The notes under the pieces: model-generated
Databases searched by the model: none
Told to the model about the DNA's origin: nothing
Seen by the model: the letters and a program-made list of their open reading frames with translations, nothing else
Made by a program: the position numbers and the translations under genes
Assembly (NCBI GenBank): GCA_032988165.1
Contig: JANTQF010000546.1
Location: 1-14,646 of the forward strand
Direction of reading: 5' to 3'
From: Emmonsiellopsis sp. PD_33
Lineage: Eukaryota; Ascomycota; Eurotiomycetes; Onygenales; Ajellomycetaceae
DNA: 14,646 bases
Part shown: positions 1 to 7,803 of the stretch, piece by piece
How the letters are laid out: every line of letters begins with the position of its first letter
How positions within the stretch are numbered: the stretch's first letter is position 1

Positions 1-3000
1 ATGCTTCAAACCTACTCATTTAGTCCATTTACCTACATATAATTTATAATTAAGTCATTAAATATGTTCTAAATTCTTGGGGTCATGTTTTATTCCACAT
101 ATGGGACTGAAACCAAACCAAACCAAATTAAACATGCATGAAAATTCATGGTCCCAGTGGCCAGTCTAGTTACACTGTGTATAGAAGCATTGGAGTCCTC
201 ATTGGATCTACATATATAAAATGTATTTAAAAAGTTTTCTGCTGTCTTTTCAGAAAAAGGTGCATCAAAATTGGCTGACATGGAAAAAGTGGCACATGAA
301 ATCAATTTAATCAATGGCACTTCACCACCCTACAGCCCTTTATATAACTTATCCATGAAAGAACTGGATACATTACAAAAATTTTTGGAAGAAATGTAGT
401 CTCAGAATTGGATTCACCCTTCATAAAGCCCAGTCAGAGCTCTAATACTATTCATACCCAAAAAGGATGATAGTCTTCAACTTTACATAGACTACCAGGG
501 GTTGAATAGGGTAACTATTAAGGATCATACTCTGCTACCACTTATCAAAGAAATGATGAACCAGTTGAGTGAGATGAAATACTTTTCTAAGCTAGATCTT
601 AGGGATGTATATTATCATATTCACATCAAGGAAGACAATGAATGGAAAACAGCTTTCTAAACAAAATATGAGTATTTTAAATTTTATATAATGCCTATAG
701 GACTATGCAACATGCCAGCTACATTTCAGTCCTACATTAATTAAGCACTTTGTGGACTTATCAATGTCTGCTGTGTAGTCTACCTCAATGATATTCTAAT
801 CTTTTCTAAAAATGAAAAAGACCATGAAAAGCACATACATCAGGTGCTGGAAAGACTCCAGTAATATAACCTTTATATAAAGAAATTAAAATATGCTTTC
901 TTCACAAAGGAACTAGAGTTCCTAGGCTTTGTGATTGGGGTTAATGGAATTCAAATGGATCAAAACTGTGTAGCCACTATCCTTAAATGGCCTGAGCCTC
1001 AAACATTTCAAGAAGTCCAAGTTTTCTTAGGATTCACAAATTTCTATTGATAGTTTATATACATCTATTCAAGAATAACTGCTCCTATAACAGACTTACT
1101 AAAAGATAGTACTAAAGGAAAGAAACCTAGACCATTCACATTTACTGAATAAGTTTGAATAGTGTTTCAAGAAGTTAAGCAAGCTTTTACAGATGCTACA
1201 TTGCTTAACCACTTTAACTCTAAAAAGCCTATGCAAGTAGAGATGGATGCTTTAGAATTTGAAATCACTAGAATTCTCTCTCAATTATCTAAGGATGTGC
1301 AATCAGAACCTGCCAGCAATACTCAAAATCCTAAGAGAAGTTGGTGGGAAGGTGCCTATCCACTTATAACATGTAGGTGAGATTGATTACCAGTTATCTT
1401 CTATTCAAAGAAGTTGAATCCAATGTAATATTAATATAATATGCATGATTAAGAATTATTGGCAATTATTAAATCATTTTAAGTATGGAGACACTATGTG
1501 CAAGGCATCAAGTTCTCTATTTAGATGCTAATGGATCATACTAATCTACATTACTTCTTCACCACCAAGAAGCTATCTAATAGACAAGCATGTTGAGTAG
1601 AAGAGTTATCAGAATATAATTTTTATATTCACTATCATTTAGGTTAGCTTAATCTTACTAATGTGTCATCAAGGTGATCAGACTATGAAATAGTCCTTTA
1701 AGAGGAAGATATTGATGGAGTGCTTCCTATATTACAGTAAAAACTGGCTGTATGAGGTTCAGTCATACCTAGTATAGGTGACATCAATAAAGTGCCTGTG
1801 AAGAGAAGATGCATGACATCAGAGGTGACTATACAGAGTAATTAAAATAATATCACACAACTAGCTAGTATGATACTGTCCAAGAGGGCTAGCACTGATG
1901 ATCTAGAACATCTCATGCCTCATTTAGCAGCTATGAAAGCTGTATAAAATAAAATAGGCTATAATCTCTCATCTAGAATACTTATTGAGTTCATCAAAGA
2001 GGTACAGGAGAGGGACACCTTTACTACATCTCAAATTTAAGAATTGAATAGATGTGGAGATTCTGGAAGAGATTCCCTGACCAGATCTATAGATTTGAGA
2101 CTGGCTGAGTCAGCTATAAATTATTAGCATCTCAGAGAGGGTGGACTTCTAATGCAAAATGAATCTATCTTCATCTTAGAAAGTAAGGCTTTATATAAAG
2201 AGCTACTACATATCCATCATGATGATCCCTATGCAGGATATTTTAGAATCAATAAGATAAAAGAATTACTTCAAAGGAAGTATACATGGAAAGAGATTCA
2301 AAAGGATGTAGTTGATTACATCAATACATGTAATATATGCTAAAGAGTGAAGGTTTCAAGACACTTATACTATAGAATCTTATTGTTGTTGCTGATTTCA
2401 GATCAGCTGTGGAAATCTATATCAATAAATTTCATAGTAGATTTATTAAAATCCCAATTCCAGGGCAAGAGATATAATAGTATTCTAGTCATCATTAATT
2501 GATATACAAAGATGGCTAAATATATCCCCTGTCTAAAGATTATTAAAGCCTCAGATCTAGCTGAATTGATTATAGGTTCAATAGTTAATGAATATGGACC
2601 TCTAAAGTTAATTATATCAGATCACAGATTAATATTTATAAGTTACTTCTGGTTAGCATTTTACTATCATCTTTAAATTCAACAAAATTTATCAATGGCC
2701 TTTCACCCTTAATCCAATGGTCAAACTGAATGTTAAAACCAAATGCTAGAGCATTATCTTCAAATATATTACTCCTACTATCAAGATGATTGGCCAAAAC
2801 ATTTATCAACAGCTCAATTTACTTATAATAATGCTAAGCAAGCTTCATCAAATATGTCTCCATTTTTTGTATTCCTCAGATATAACCTAGATCTACCCCA
2901 AGACATTACAGATAACATCCCTGAGAGGGAGGCAAGCTCTGCTGGAAATCAATGAAAGCCTCAAGAAGTATTAGATATGACATAAAGACTTGAGATATTA

Positions 3001-3264
3001 GGAAAAGTCTGCAAGACATTAATGAATACCCTACATCATGCCTATGAAAAGTAGGTATAGTACTATAACCAGAAGTATAAACTAATGACATTTTAACTTG
3101 GAGAAGAAGTCTTAATTTCAGTAAAGAATATTAAGATAATAAGACCATGTAAAAAACTAGATAATCAATGGCTTGGACCATTCTCAATTATTAAGATAAT
3201 TGGAAAGCAAGTTTATAAGGTTAAGCTACCTTCATCATTCAGCAATATTTACCCCATTTTTCAT
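1..3264 (+). pseudogene. pol: Degenerate pol, element 1: RT, RNase H, integrase (5' part, up to the MITE)
   Basis: This is a broken polyprotein for reverse transcription and integration, read in the frame of codons starting at 781. The RT core contains KLDLRD (first catalytic Asp at 595-597), MPIGLCN, and YLND at 781-792 where YLDD is expected, so a catalytic Asp has become Asn. VQVFLGFTNFY lies near 1015-1047. RNase H has its first Asp at 1246-1248. The integrase zinc finger keeps C-x2-C at 2329-2340, but its second His reads Tyr in PYAGYF. In the catalytic core the first Asp is Asn (2428-2430), the second Asp is present (2620-2622) and the Glu is present (2728-2730). The module WLGPF of the integrase C-terminus is near 3171-3185. 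Many in-frame TAA, TAG and TGA codons stand where related elements have Gln, Arg or Trp, but the frame never shifts. Homology to element 2 reaches back to about position 100 or earlier. Confidence 0.9.
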
Positions 3265-3272
3265 GTTTCACT
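3265..3272. repeat. Left 8-bp target-site duplication of the MITE (GTTTCACT)
   Basis: GTTTCACT here is repeated exactly at 3802-3809. It reads Val-Ser-Leu in the integrase frame on both sides, matching the HVSLLE segment of element 2, so one copy is the original site and the other was created on insertion. Confidence 0.85.
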
Positions 3273-3294
3273 TAGACTGCAGACAAGTCCGAGT
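3273..3294 (+). repeat. MITE left terminal inverted repeat
   Basis: The first 22 nt pair with the last 22 nt of the insert (3780-3801) with about five mismatches, clustered after position 11. The outermost 11 nt differ at one base only (C against G at position 5). Confidence 0.7.
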
Positions 3295-3349
3295 CGAGTC
3301 TAATATAGGGGTGTCCGAGCCGAGTTACTCGATATATATATATATATTG

Positions 3350-3366
3350 AGGCGAGTTACTCGCCT
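3350..3366. repeat. 17-bp perfect palindrome inside the MITE
   Basis: AGGCGAGT-T-ACTCGCCT reads the same on both strands. A smaller version, CGAGT-T-ACTCG, lies at 3321-3331, just before a (TA)n run at 3331-3348. Repeated subterminal motifs of this kind are typical transposase-binding sites in hAT elements; binding here is inferred only. Confidence 0.6.
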
Positions 3367-3779
3367 GGCTAGCCCTAGGCGAGTCAAGTCCGAGTTATAT
3401 ATATATACCTTCAAATCGAGTAATTTTGACTAAAAACTCGAATATTCTCCGGATAATTTGAAAAAATAGCTCAAAATGGACTTATAATATAATAAAAATA
3501 GTAGAAAATCCATTAAAAAGCATTAAAAATCATAATATTAGTGTATTTTATTAAAATATTAGTAGTTTTAGAGATATCTACTATATAATTATCATCCTAA
3601 AAGCTTCAAAAAGGCTTTAATCTATACTTTTATATAGCTTTGAAATTACCCGGAAACTATTCGAAATATCCAAGTTTTTGTAGGCTTAAAACAAGGAATA
3701 TCCAAGTTATAAGTAGGCCTATTCAAGGCAAATAAAAACAAGTAATTTCAAGTCTGAGTCGAGTTTTATACCTGGAATT

Positions 3780-3801
3780 ACTCAGCCTCATCTGCACTCT
3801 A
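3780..3801 (-). repeat. MITE right terminal inverted repeat
   Basis: This is the inverted partner of 3273-3294, and the duplication GTTTCACT follows directly. The end CTGCACTCTA mirrors the left TAGACTGCAG with one mismatch. Confidence 0.7.
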
Positions 3802-3809
3802 GTTTCACT
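3802..3809. repeat. Right 8-bp target-site duplication of the MITE (GTTTCACT)
   Basis: This is an exact copy of 3265-3272. The pol frame resumes here as Val-Ser-Leu-Leu-Glu, matching the uninterrupted segment of element 2. Confidence 0.85.
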
Positions 3810-4032
3810 ATTAGAGCTGTATCAACAGCAGCTGGGAGAAGAACCACTAAGACTGAATGAAATAGAAATAGCTGGGGATATTAAATATATTATTAAAAGA
3901 GTATTGAATAAATAAATAGGGAAGAATCAGAAGCTGAGATATCTAGTTAAATAGGAAGAATATCTAGATTCAGAAAATACCTGGGAATTAAAAGAAAATC
4001 TAGAAAACACTTACAACCTAGTTAAAGCATGA
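3802..4032 (+). pseudogene. pol: Degenerate pol, element 1: integrase C-terminal end and chromodomain (3' part, after the MITE)
   Basis: The frame continues in the same phase as the part before the MITE. After a linker reading VSLLELYQQQLGEEP comes a chromodomain from about 3877 to 4029. It includes YIIKRVLNK, a Tyr-Leu-Val-Lys-stop-Glu-Glu-Tyr segment and NTWELKENLEN. Chromodomains at the integrase end of gypsy elements bind methylated histone H3 and steer insertion to heterochromatin. The core Trp after VK (Trp in element 2) is a TAG stop here, so the aromatic cage is lost. The TGA at 4030-4032 may be the original stop or a mutated Arg codon; element 2 also has a stop close to this point but reads on to 11720. 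Confidence 0.85.
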
Positions 4033-4463
4033 GAGCAGGTAAATTGTGGCTGAGATGTAAGAACCCTCTATCATCAGAAATGAGAATAAGGTTAAAAGTA
4101 AAAATGATTCATCCCTCTACCCCTTTTTCTCTTATAGGGTTTTTGGGTAGGTGGGCTGAAATCAACAGCCTAGGTATAGAACAGAATAGTGCTCTTCTCC
4201 TATTTTCTCATGTGATTTCAGGAGTTTAATAAGGCTATCATCTTACAAAAATTAAAAAGGAAAATGATTAAAAATCAGTTACCCTGAAGGGCAAAAACAA
4301 CATCAAATTGAATTAAAAATTGCCTGAAGACCACAAGATAAAAACATCAGAAAAATAAACTCCTCACACCCAACCTATTGCCCTACAGCAAGCAGGCCTC
4401 CATCTATATGCAATCAATTAATCTCCAATATAATTATAATGTAGATATAATATAGTTACTTAC
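4033..4463. other. Region between pol and the antisense gene, element 1
   Basis: About 430 bp without a supported gene. The first 200 bp resemble 11721-11850 of element 2. The part near 4240-4330 is the likely 3' end of the antisense transcript: on the minus strand it has pyrimidine-rich CTTCAG acceptor-like sites resembling those of element 2 near 11925-11940. A final small antisense exon there is possible but not resolved. Confidence 0.4.
4118..4150 (+). other. Post-pol hairpin, element 1 copy
   Basis: CTACCC (4118-4123) can pair with GGGTAG (4145-4150). The loop contains a further short pairing of C-rich and GGG stretches between T-rich runs. The same structure with a changed base pair sits directly after the pol stop of element 2 (11724-11757). 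The surrounding text down to about 4230 also aligns with element 2, so this is a conserved 3' segment and not a coding gene. Confidence 0.5.
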
Positions 4464-4781
4464 TCTATTCATTCTCTTCTTAAGGGTATTTAACTACTCT
4501 AATATTTTCTGCAGCAGAGCTATTATCTCCTATTTCTGTATTATAGAAGCTGCAGCTCTCAGCTTGTATAGAGAGTATATTCTAGTGTAGTTTTCTACAC
4601 TAAAGGTAAACTTGGCTGCTACAGCCTTTACAGCTTTATAGGTTACTAACTCTACTACTTAGTAGTCTATTAGCTCCTGCAGGGTACATACTTCACAGTA
4701 GAAGAGAGGCAGAATTTATTTCATCAGTTAGCTTCAATAATAATTTACTAATAATGTATCAATAAGGAGTGAGATACTCAC

Positions 4782-4901
4782 CTTATCACAGAGGTTGCAA
4801 CCCTTTTTACAGTAGTTATATTTACCTTAAGAATACTTCTTAGTGTAGATAACTCCCTTGTCATTCTAATACTACTTCATACAGTATAAGTAGATGTTCA
4901 T
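4782..4901 (-). other. Cys-rich, probably zinc-binding block of the antisense protein, element 1
   Basis: The last 39 codons of exon B align without gaps to the same place in element 2. Combining the two copies gives six Cys columns with spacings 2, 11, 8, 2 and 6. In this copy three are still Cys and three are Tyr (columns 1, 3 and 4). Tyr from Cys is a single G-to-A change, the mutation type seen throughout. The end reads YCKKGCNLCDK just before the GTGAGT donor. Confidence 0.55.
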
Positions 4902-5336
4902 GCCTGCAAATACAATTAGAACAAGAGCAGCAGCTTCCTCTCCATCCTCCTCAGATTTAGAGGTGCATCCAAATAAAGATGACTCTTCAATAATATTAAA
5001 GAGACAGACCCACTGGTTACTCTCCTCTTCCTCCTTGAGCTCAGGGGACTCTACTATTACCCTAGATCACTCAGGAATACCCAGGACAGCTACATGCCTG
5101 GCTCTATCCTCATGATCACCCATTAGTGAAGAGCATAAGAATATGTTTAAACCAATAGACTCATCAATACTGAGCATCAGAGTGCCAGGAACAGTCTACC
5201 TTTACATTAGCTTTATATAATTGAAATATTAATAATAATCTATCTCCTTCACTTTCAACTCAGACTATCAGCTCTCCTCCTTCTCACACCTCTTCCTCTC
5301 CTCCTCTACTTTTATCTCTACAGCTCAAGCTGCCTA

Positions 5337-5399
5337 CCTCTTCTTCTTCTTTTCCTTCTTTTTCTTCTTCTCCTTCTCCTCCTTCTTCTTCTTCTTCTC
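5337..5399 (+). repeat. 63-nt uninterrupted pyrimidine tract (TTC-rich)
   Basis: Only C and T occur for 63 nt, mostly as TTC repeats. On the minus strand it encodes the Lys/Glu run of antisense exon A. Element 2 has only a four-Lys run at the matching position, so the tract expanded in this lineage or shrank in the other. Confidence 0.7.
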
Positions 5400-5453
5400 A
5401 ACCCCATCCCCCTGTTGGGAGCAAGGACATTTCATCCCCACTTGGGCACAACC

Positions 5454-5473
5454 AGGGGGGGAGATGGGGGAGA
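5454..5473 (+). other. Possible polypurine tract of element 1
   Basis: The tract is 20 nt of purines with a single T at 5465, G-rich, and lies just outside the 5' end of the antisense gene. It could prime plus-strand DNA synthesis, with the right LTR starting nearby (a TG occurs at 5479-5480). No second LTR is in the window, so this is unconfirmed. Confidence 0.35.
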
Positions 5474-5739
5474 CCACATGTGCATAGAAGGGTAGGATCA
5501 CAGGTGCTACTATACTATATTAATTATACTGATATTTTGATTTCATACTCTTATCACAGCCATATTGCAAATAAGATACCTACTTGGAGAAAGCAAGCAG
5601 AGATCAAGAACCATCAAAACAAAGTAAAATTTTATTATTTCTGCTATATCATATGTTAGCCTCAGTCCTATCTTTTAACAATCAAAATCACACAGTTTTC
5701 AACACATTTTCAAGTAAATTAGATAGCTTTTGGGACACC
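5474..5739. other. Spacer without a recognised gene
   Basis: 266 bp, AT-rich and free of CpG. It may hold the right LTR of element 1 if the purine tract is genuine. I see no coding region or repeat here. Confidence 0.3.
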
Positions 5740-6212
5740 CGAACGATTCTTTGAACATGCCTTCCCCTTCGAATTTCTGAATGCAAATACCCTCATTTGA
5801 AAGCCCTCATCGAGATCTATTTGCCATTCAATTTTGGTGAGGTTTGGACCAGAATTGGGGGTGTGGTGTGCAAAAACATGGTTTCATTGAAAAGTGGGAG
5901 GTTATCCCTCTTTTTCAGCACAGCACCACAACCACCGGTCCAAACATCATATAAATTGGGTGACAGGTAGATCAAAGCCTATTCTTTCTTTTGAAAGAAC
6001 TGCTGAGCGTTTCCAAGCCAAATTGGTTGAGTTATTACAGTTTCAATTGCCTGTGAAAACTCTGATCATTTTGATTTTCCCTCTCCTGCCATGCCAAGCC
6101 TCTCTCCCAACCTTCCCCAGCCAATTTGGCTGGCACGCCTTCGAAACAGAGCTCACCTGACGAGAAAACCACTCCTCTCCCTTACCGTCCTCCCTTGTCC
6201 TCCTTTGAAACG
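5740..6212. other. CpG-retaining segment between the two retroelements
   Basis: Eleven CpGs fall in these 473 bp (for example at 5740, 5744, 5770, 5810, 5936, 6008, 6136 and 6211), against none in the preceding 1.9 kb and essentially none in element 2. The 3' half is CT-rich like a fungal promoter or leader, and it contains a 17-bp palindrome with a CCAAT core. Short open frames exist on both strands (about 70-90 codons), but none resembles a known protein. It could be unique host DNA, the edge of a host gene, or a younger insertion. I found no terminal repeats. Confidence 0.45.
6117..6133. repeat. 17-bp palindrome CCAGCCAA-T-TTGGCTGG
   Basis: The palindrome is perfect on both strands and contains CCAAT. 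A partial copy (AGCCAAATTGGTTGA) lies about 100 bp upstream near 6017. It could be a binding site for a dimeric regulator; that is inference. Confidence 0.5.
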
Positions 6213-6321
6213 CCCCCCACCCCCCCCTATACTTGATACTAGAGAAGGAATTTCTTTGTCTGAGGAGTAGCTTGGTCCCTGCAAACAAAAGATATATAAA
6301 AATATATTCTTATATATATAT
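6213..6321. other. C-run and TA-rich spacer before element 2
   Basis: It starts with a C-rich run (6212-6227) and ends in a TA microsatellite (about 6311-6323), which overlaps the insertion site of element 2. No gene is seen. Confidence 0.5.
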
Positions 6322-6326
6322 ATCTG
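6322..6326. repeat. Left 5-bp target-site duplication of element 2 (ATCTG)
   Basis: ATCTG directly before the left LTR is repeated exactly directly after the right LTR (14043-14047). Five bp is the usual duplication for Ty3/gypsy integration. Confidence 0.85.
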
Positions 6327-6786
6327 TGTCATGCCCTTGCACTGGCAATATATTATTCCACTGGCCAGATATCCCACAATCACCTCATCAAACTTCATCA
6401 TATATATCATCATATATCTCATCATAGAGTTCCACCCAGGCCTGGCTAGAGCACAGCATCATAGATAGATCCAGCAGCTCTGGGGAGCTCCATATAGATA
6501 GTCACTGACCTCCCAGACTTGCTGGAGGTCAGTGATTTATTTATCAATCTATCTAATGTTTGAAAATCCTCTCACCTATTTGCCTACATATTCCCCCCTT
6601 CATGATATCAAGATATCTACCTCCTCTAGTCTAGTAAAGCTATCATTGACAAACTCTACCTCTCTGAGCTCTGAATAGTCTAATCTACTTATTGGCTCCC
6701 CATCCCTTCTGAGCATTAATCAATACAGTACTATCTCTATTCCTAATATAGTAGTGTCATCACTTAGATATTAGAGCATACTTATA
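6327..6786 (+). repeat. Left LTR of element 2
   Basis: 460 bp, starting TGTCATGC and ending CTTATA (the expected terminal CA has become TA). It aligns without gaps to 13583-14042. By hand I count roughly 57 differences (about 12%), all transitions. The LTR should carry promoter and polyadenylation signals for the element; the TATATA-rich part around 6397-6420 is a candidate but not proven. It contains a 12-bp hairpin at 6502-6535. I could not recognise a tRNA-type primer-binding site directly after it. Confidence 0.92.
6502..6535 (+). other. LTR hairpin, left copy
   Basis: TCACTGACCTCC (6502-6513) pairs perfectly with GGAGGTCAGTGA (6524-6535) over a 10-nt loop. The right LTR keeps the same stem (13758-13791) with changed bases, including one that would be a G-U pair in RNA. 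It may matter for packaging or transcript-end formation; the role is unknown. Confidence 0.55.
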
Positions 6787-6830
6787 ATTTGAATTACTCT
6801 TCAGTCTACCTCAGATCAGCATTCATCAAT

Positions 6831-7803
6831 ATGTTGAACTCTTTAAACCAACAGGCCATGAATATCCATACTAAATCTGATGTCCCTCCTAATAATATGT
6901 CTACCTCATCAGGGGATCATCAAACTCCTTCAGCTGACACACCACTGAATTGGAATCAAGGAGGTCTATTCTTAACTAGATCTTGTGGAATCAAGACTGA
7001 AGATCCTAAGCCTTATTATGGAAATAATATTGTGGAATATTAAACCTTTACCTGTTTTCTTGAATGAAAATATGAACTTGCTCTGGACCATTTTGAACAA
7101 AATAGGCCTTATGTCCTATATGCTACTACTCATCTATGTGGCACTGTTGAAACTACTTGAAGCATCAAGGAAAACAAACTTCACAATACAGGTACTATGT
7201 ACACTTAGAAACAGTTCAAAGAATTCCTCATGAATCAAATTGAAGATCACTGAAACTAAGGCTATACAGCTGCTACTTAATTTCATAGCCTTACCCAACA
7301 AGAGAGTCAAACTGTTCATGCTTTTGAAGCCACCTTTGATGAATACTGGAATGAGCTTGAACTTGACCTTAAAACCTTATGAATGCAGCTTTTCTATGCT
7401 AAGTTGCACCCTTCTATTTGAGATACAATCAATAATTACCAAGAGATTCCTACAGATTAGACTCAACTAGTTAACCTCACTTCTTGTCTTCAAATCCAAC
7501 TTAAGAAGACTAAAACCCCTAAACAACCTGCTGGTGAGCAGCCTGATCTCAATAAGAATCAGAATACTAATCCCTGATGAGAAGGCTATAAATATCAATA
7601 AAGTGACTCTGAGAAGTAGAATCAATCTGCTCTGAAGAATCCCCTTTCTCAATAAGAATGGGATAAATGCAAGGATAAGAATCTTTACTATAACTATGGC
7701 AAGCCAGGCCACTATACTTCTGATTGTCAATCTAAGAAAAAGGATCCTAAGAATGTTGTTAAGGTCTCAGCAATTAATATGCTGGATAACCCCCAGGAAT
7801 AAC
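6831..7803 (+). pseudogene. gag: Degenerate gag, element 2
   Basis: This is the capsid/nucleocapsid part of the polyprotein, which assembles the particle. The first in-frame ATG is at 6831-6833 (another at 6858); the true start is not fixed. Recognisable fungal gypsy Gag blocks are KPYYGNNIVEY from 7008, DHFEQNRPYVLYAT near 7098, QFKEFLMNQIED near 7212 and FYAKLHPSI near 7398. The zinc knuckle at 7686-7727 reads YYNYGKPGHYTSDC where CCHC needs Cys at positions 1 and 4: both are Tyr (TAC, TAT), each a G-to-A change. Stops include TGA, TAA and TAG in frame. A TAA at 7800-7802 after NPQE may be a mutated Gln codon, since pol continues in the same frame. Confidence 0.88.

Larger units (their letters stand above)
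3273..3801. mobile_element. hAT-like MITE inserted in the element 1 integrase
   Basis: A 529-bp non-coding insert, rich in A and T, interrupts an otherwise continuous pol frame. It is bounded by a perfect 8-bp duplication and has imperfect terminal inverted repeats: left TAGACTGCAGAC against the reverse complement of the right end, TAGAGTGCAGAT (10 of 12 match; about 17 of the first 22). An 8-bp duplication with short inverted ends is the signature of hAT transposons; P and Merlin elements are less likely alternatives. No transposase is encoded. The left third repeats CGAGT several times and contains two palindromes around GTTAC-type cores (3321-3331 and 3350-3366). One CGAGTCGAGT-like copy also lies near the right end. 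It holds about 15 CpGs, whereas the host element has none. Insert plus duplication is 537 nt, so the pol frame is kept by chance. Confidence 0.8.
4464..5435 (-). pseudogene. Antisense accessory gene, element 1 copy (three recognisable exons, broken)
   Basis: On the strand opposite to pol I read three exons: A about 5253-5435, B 4782-5195 (414 nt) and C 4464-4715 (252 nt). Introns are about 5196-5252 (57 nt, GCTAAT branch site, GTAG acceptor; donor GTGAAG uncertain) and 4716-4781 (66 nt, donor GTGAGT, branch site GCTAAC). All are phase 0. Exon A may start at ATG 5435-5433 (MKCPCSQQ) and is Lys/Glu-rich, from a 63-nt pyrimidine tract on the plus strand. Exon B is acidic and ends in a Cys-rich block. 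Exon C ends in a Leu-rich helix and a GTAAGT donor, which implies a further exon. In-frame stops are scattered, and the acceptor before exon C reads AA instead of AG. The family is not recognised. Gene order, phases and block spacing match the element 2 copy. Confidence 0.65.
1..5473 (+). mobile_element. Ty3/gypsy chromodomain LTR retrotransposon, element 1 (left end outside window)
   Basis: The stretch holds, in order, the protease-RT linker, reverse transcriptase, RNase H, integrase and a chromodomain, all in one plus-strand frame, followed by a hairpin and an antisense gene. That domain order is the Ty3/gypsy chromovirus order. The left LTR, gag and protease lie before position 1. The right end is not proven: a 20-nt purine-rich tract at 5454-5473 could be its polypurine tract, but no LTR copy is available for comparison. 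The element has no CpG at all outside the inserted MITE. Element 1 and element 2 share the orientation and whole layout but differ at many residues, so they are related families or old subfamilies, not recent copies. Confidence 0.8.

Noticed and set aside
90..320. Minus-strand 76-codon open frame at the window start
   Set aside because: It is antisense to the pol linker, which aligns with element 2 in the plus frame; there is no support for a gene.
3200..3433. Open frame crossing from integrase into the MITE
   Set aside because: It is out of the pol frame and spans the insertion border, so it is a chance frame.
4894..5115. Plus-strand Ser/Thr-rich 73-codon open frame
   Set aside because: It is the complement of acidic antisense exon B, which has better support from homology to element 2 and from splice sites.
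5337..5399. CRISPR-like or regulatory repeat array
   Set aside because: It is simple TTC-rich sequence with no spacer structure, explained by a Lys/Glu run on the other strand.
5894..6288. Overlapping open frames on both strands in the CpG-retaining segment
   Set aside because: None starts with a convincing ATG plus context, none resembles a known family, and frames on both strands are equally long.
6787..6830. Primer-binding site after the left LTR
   Set aside because: The expected TGG start is absent and no tRNA 3' end match could be recognised; mutation may have erased it.
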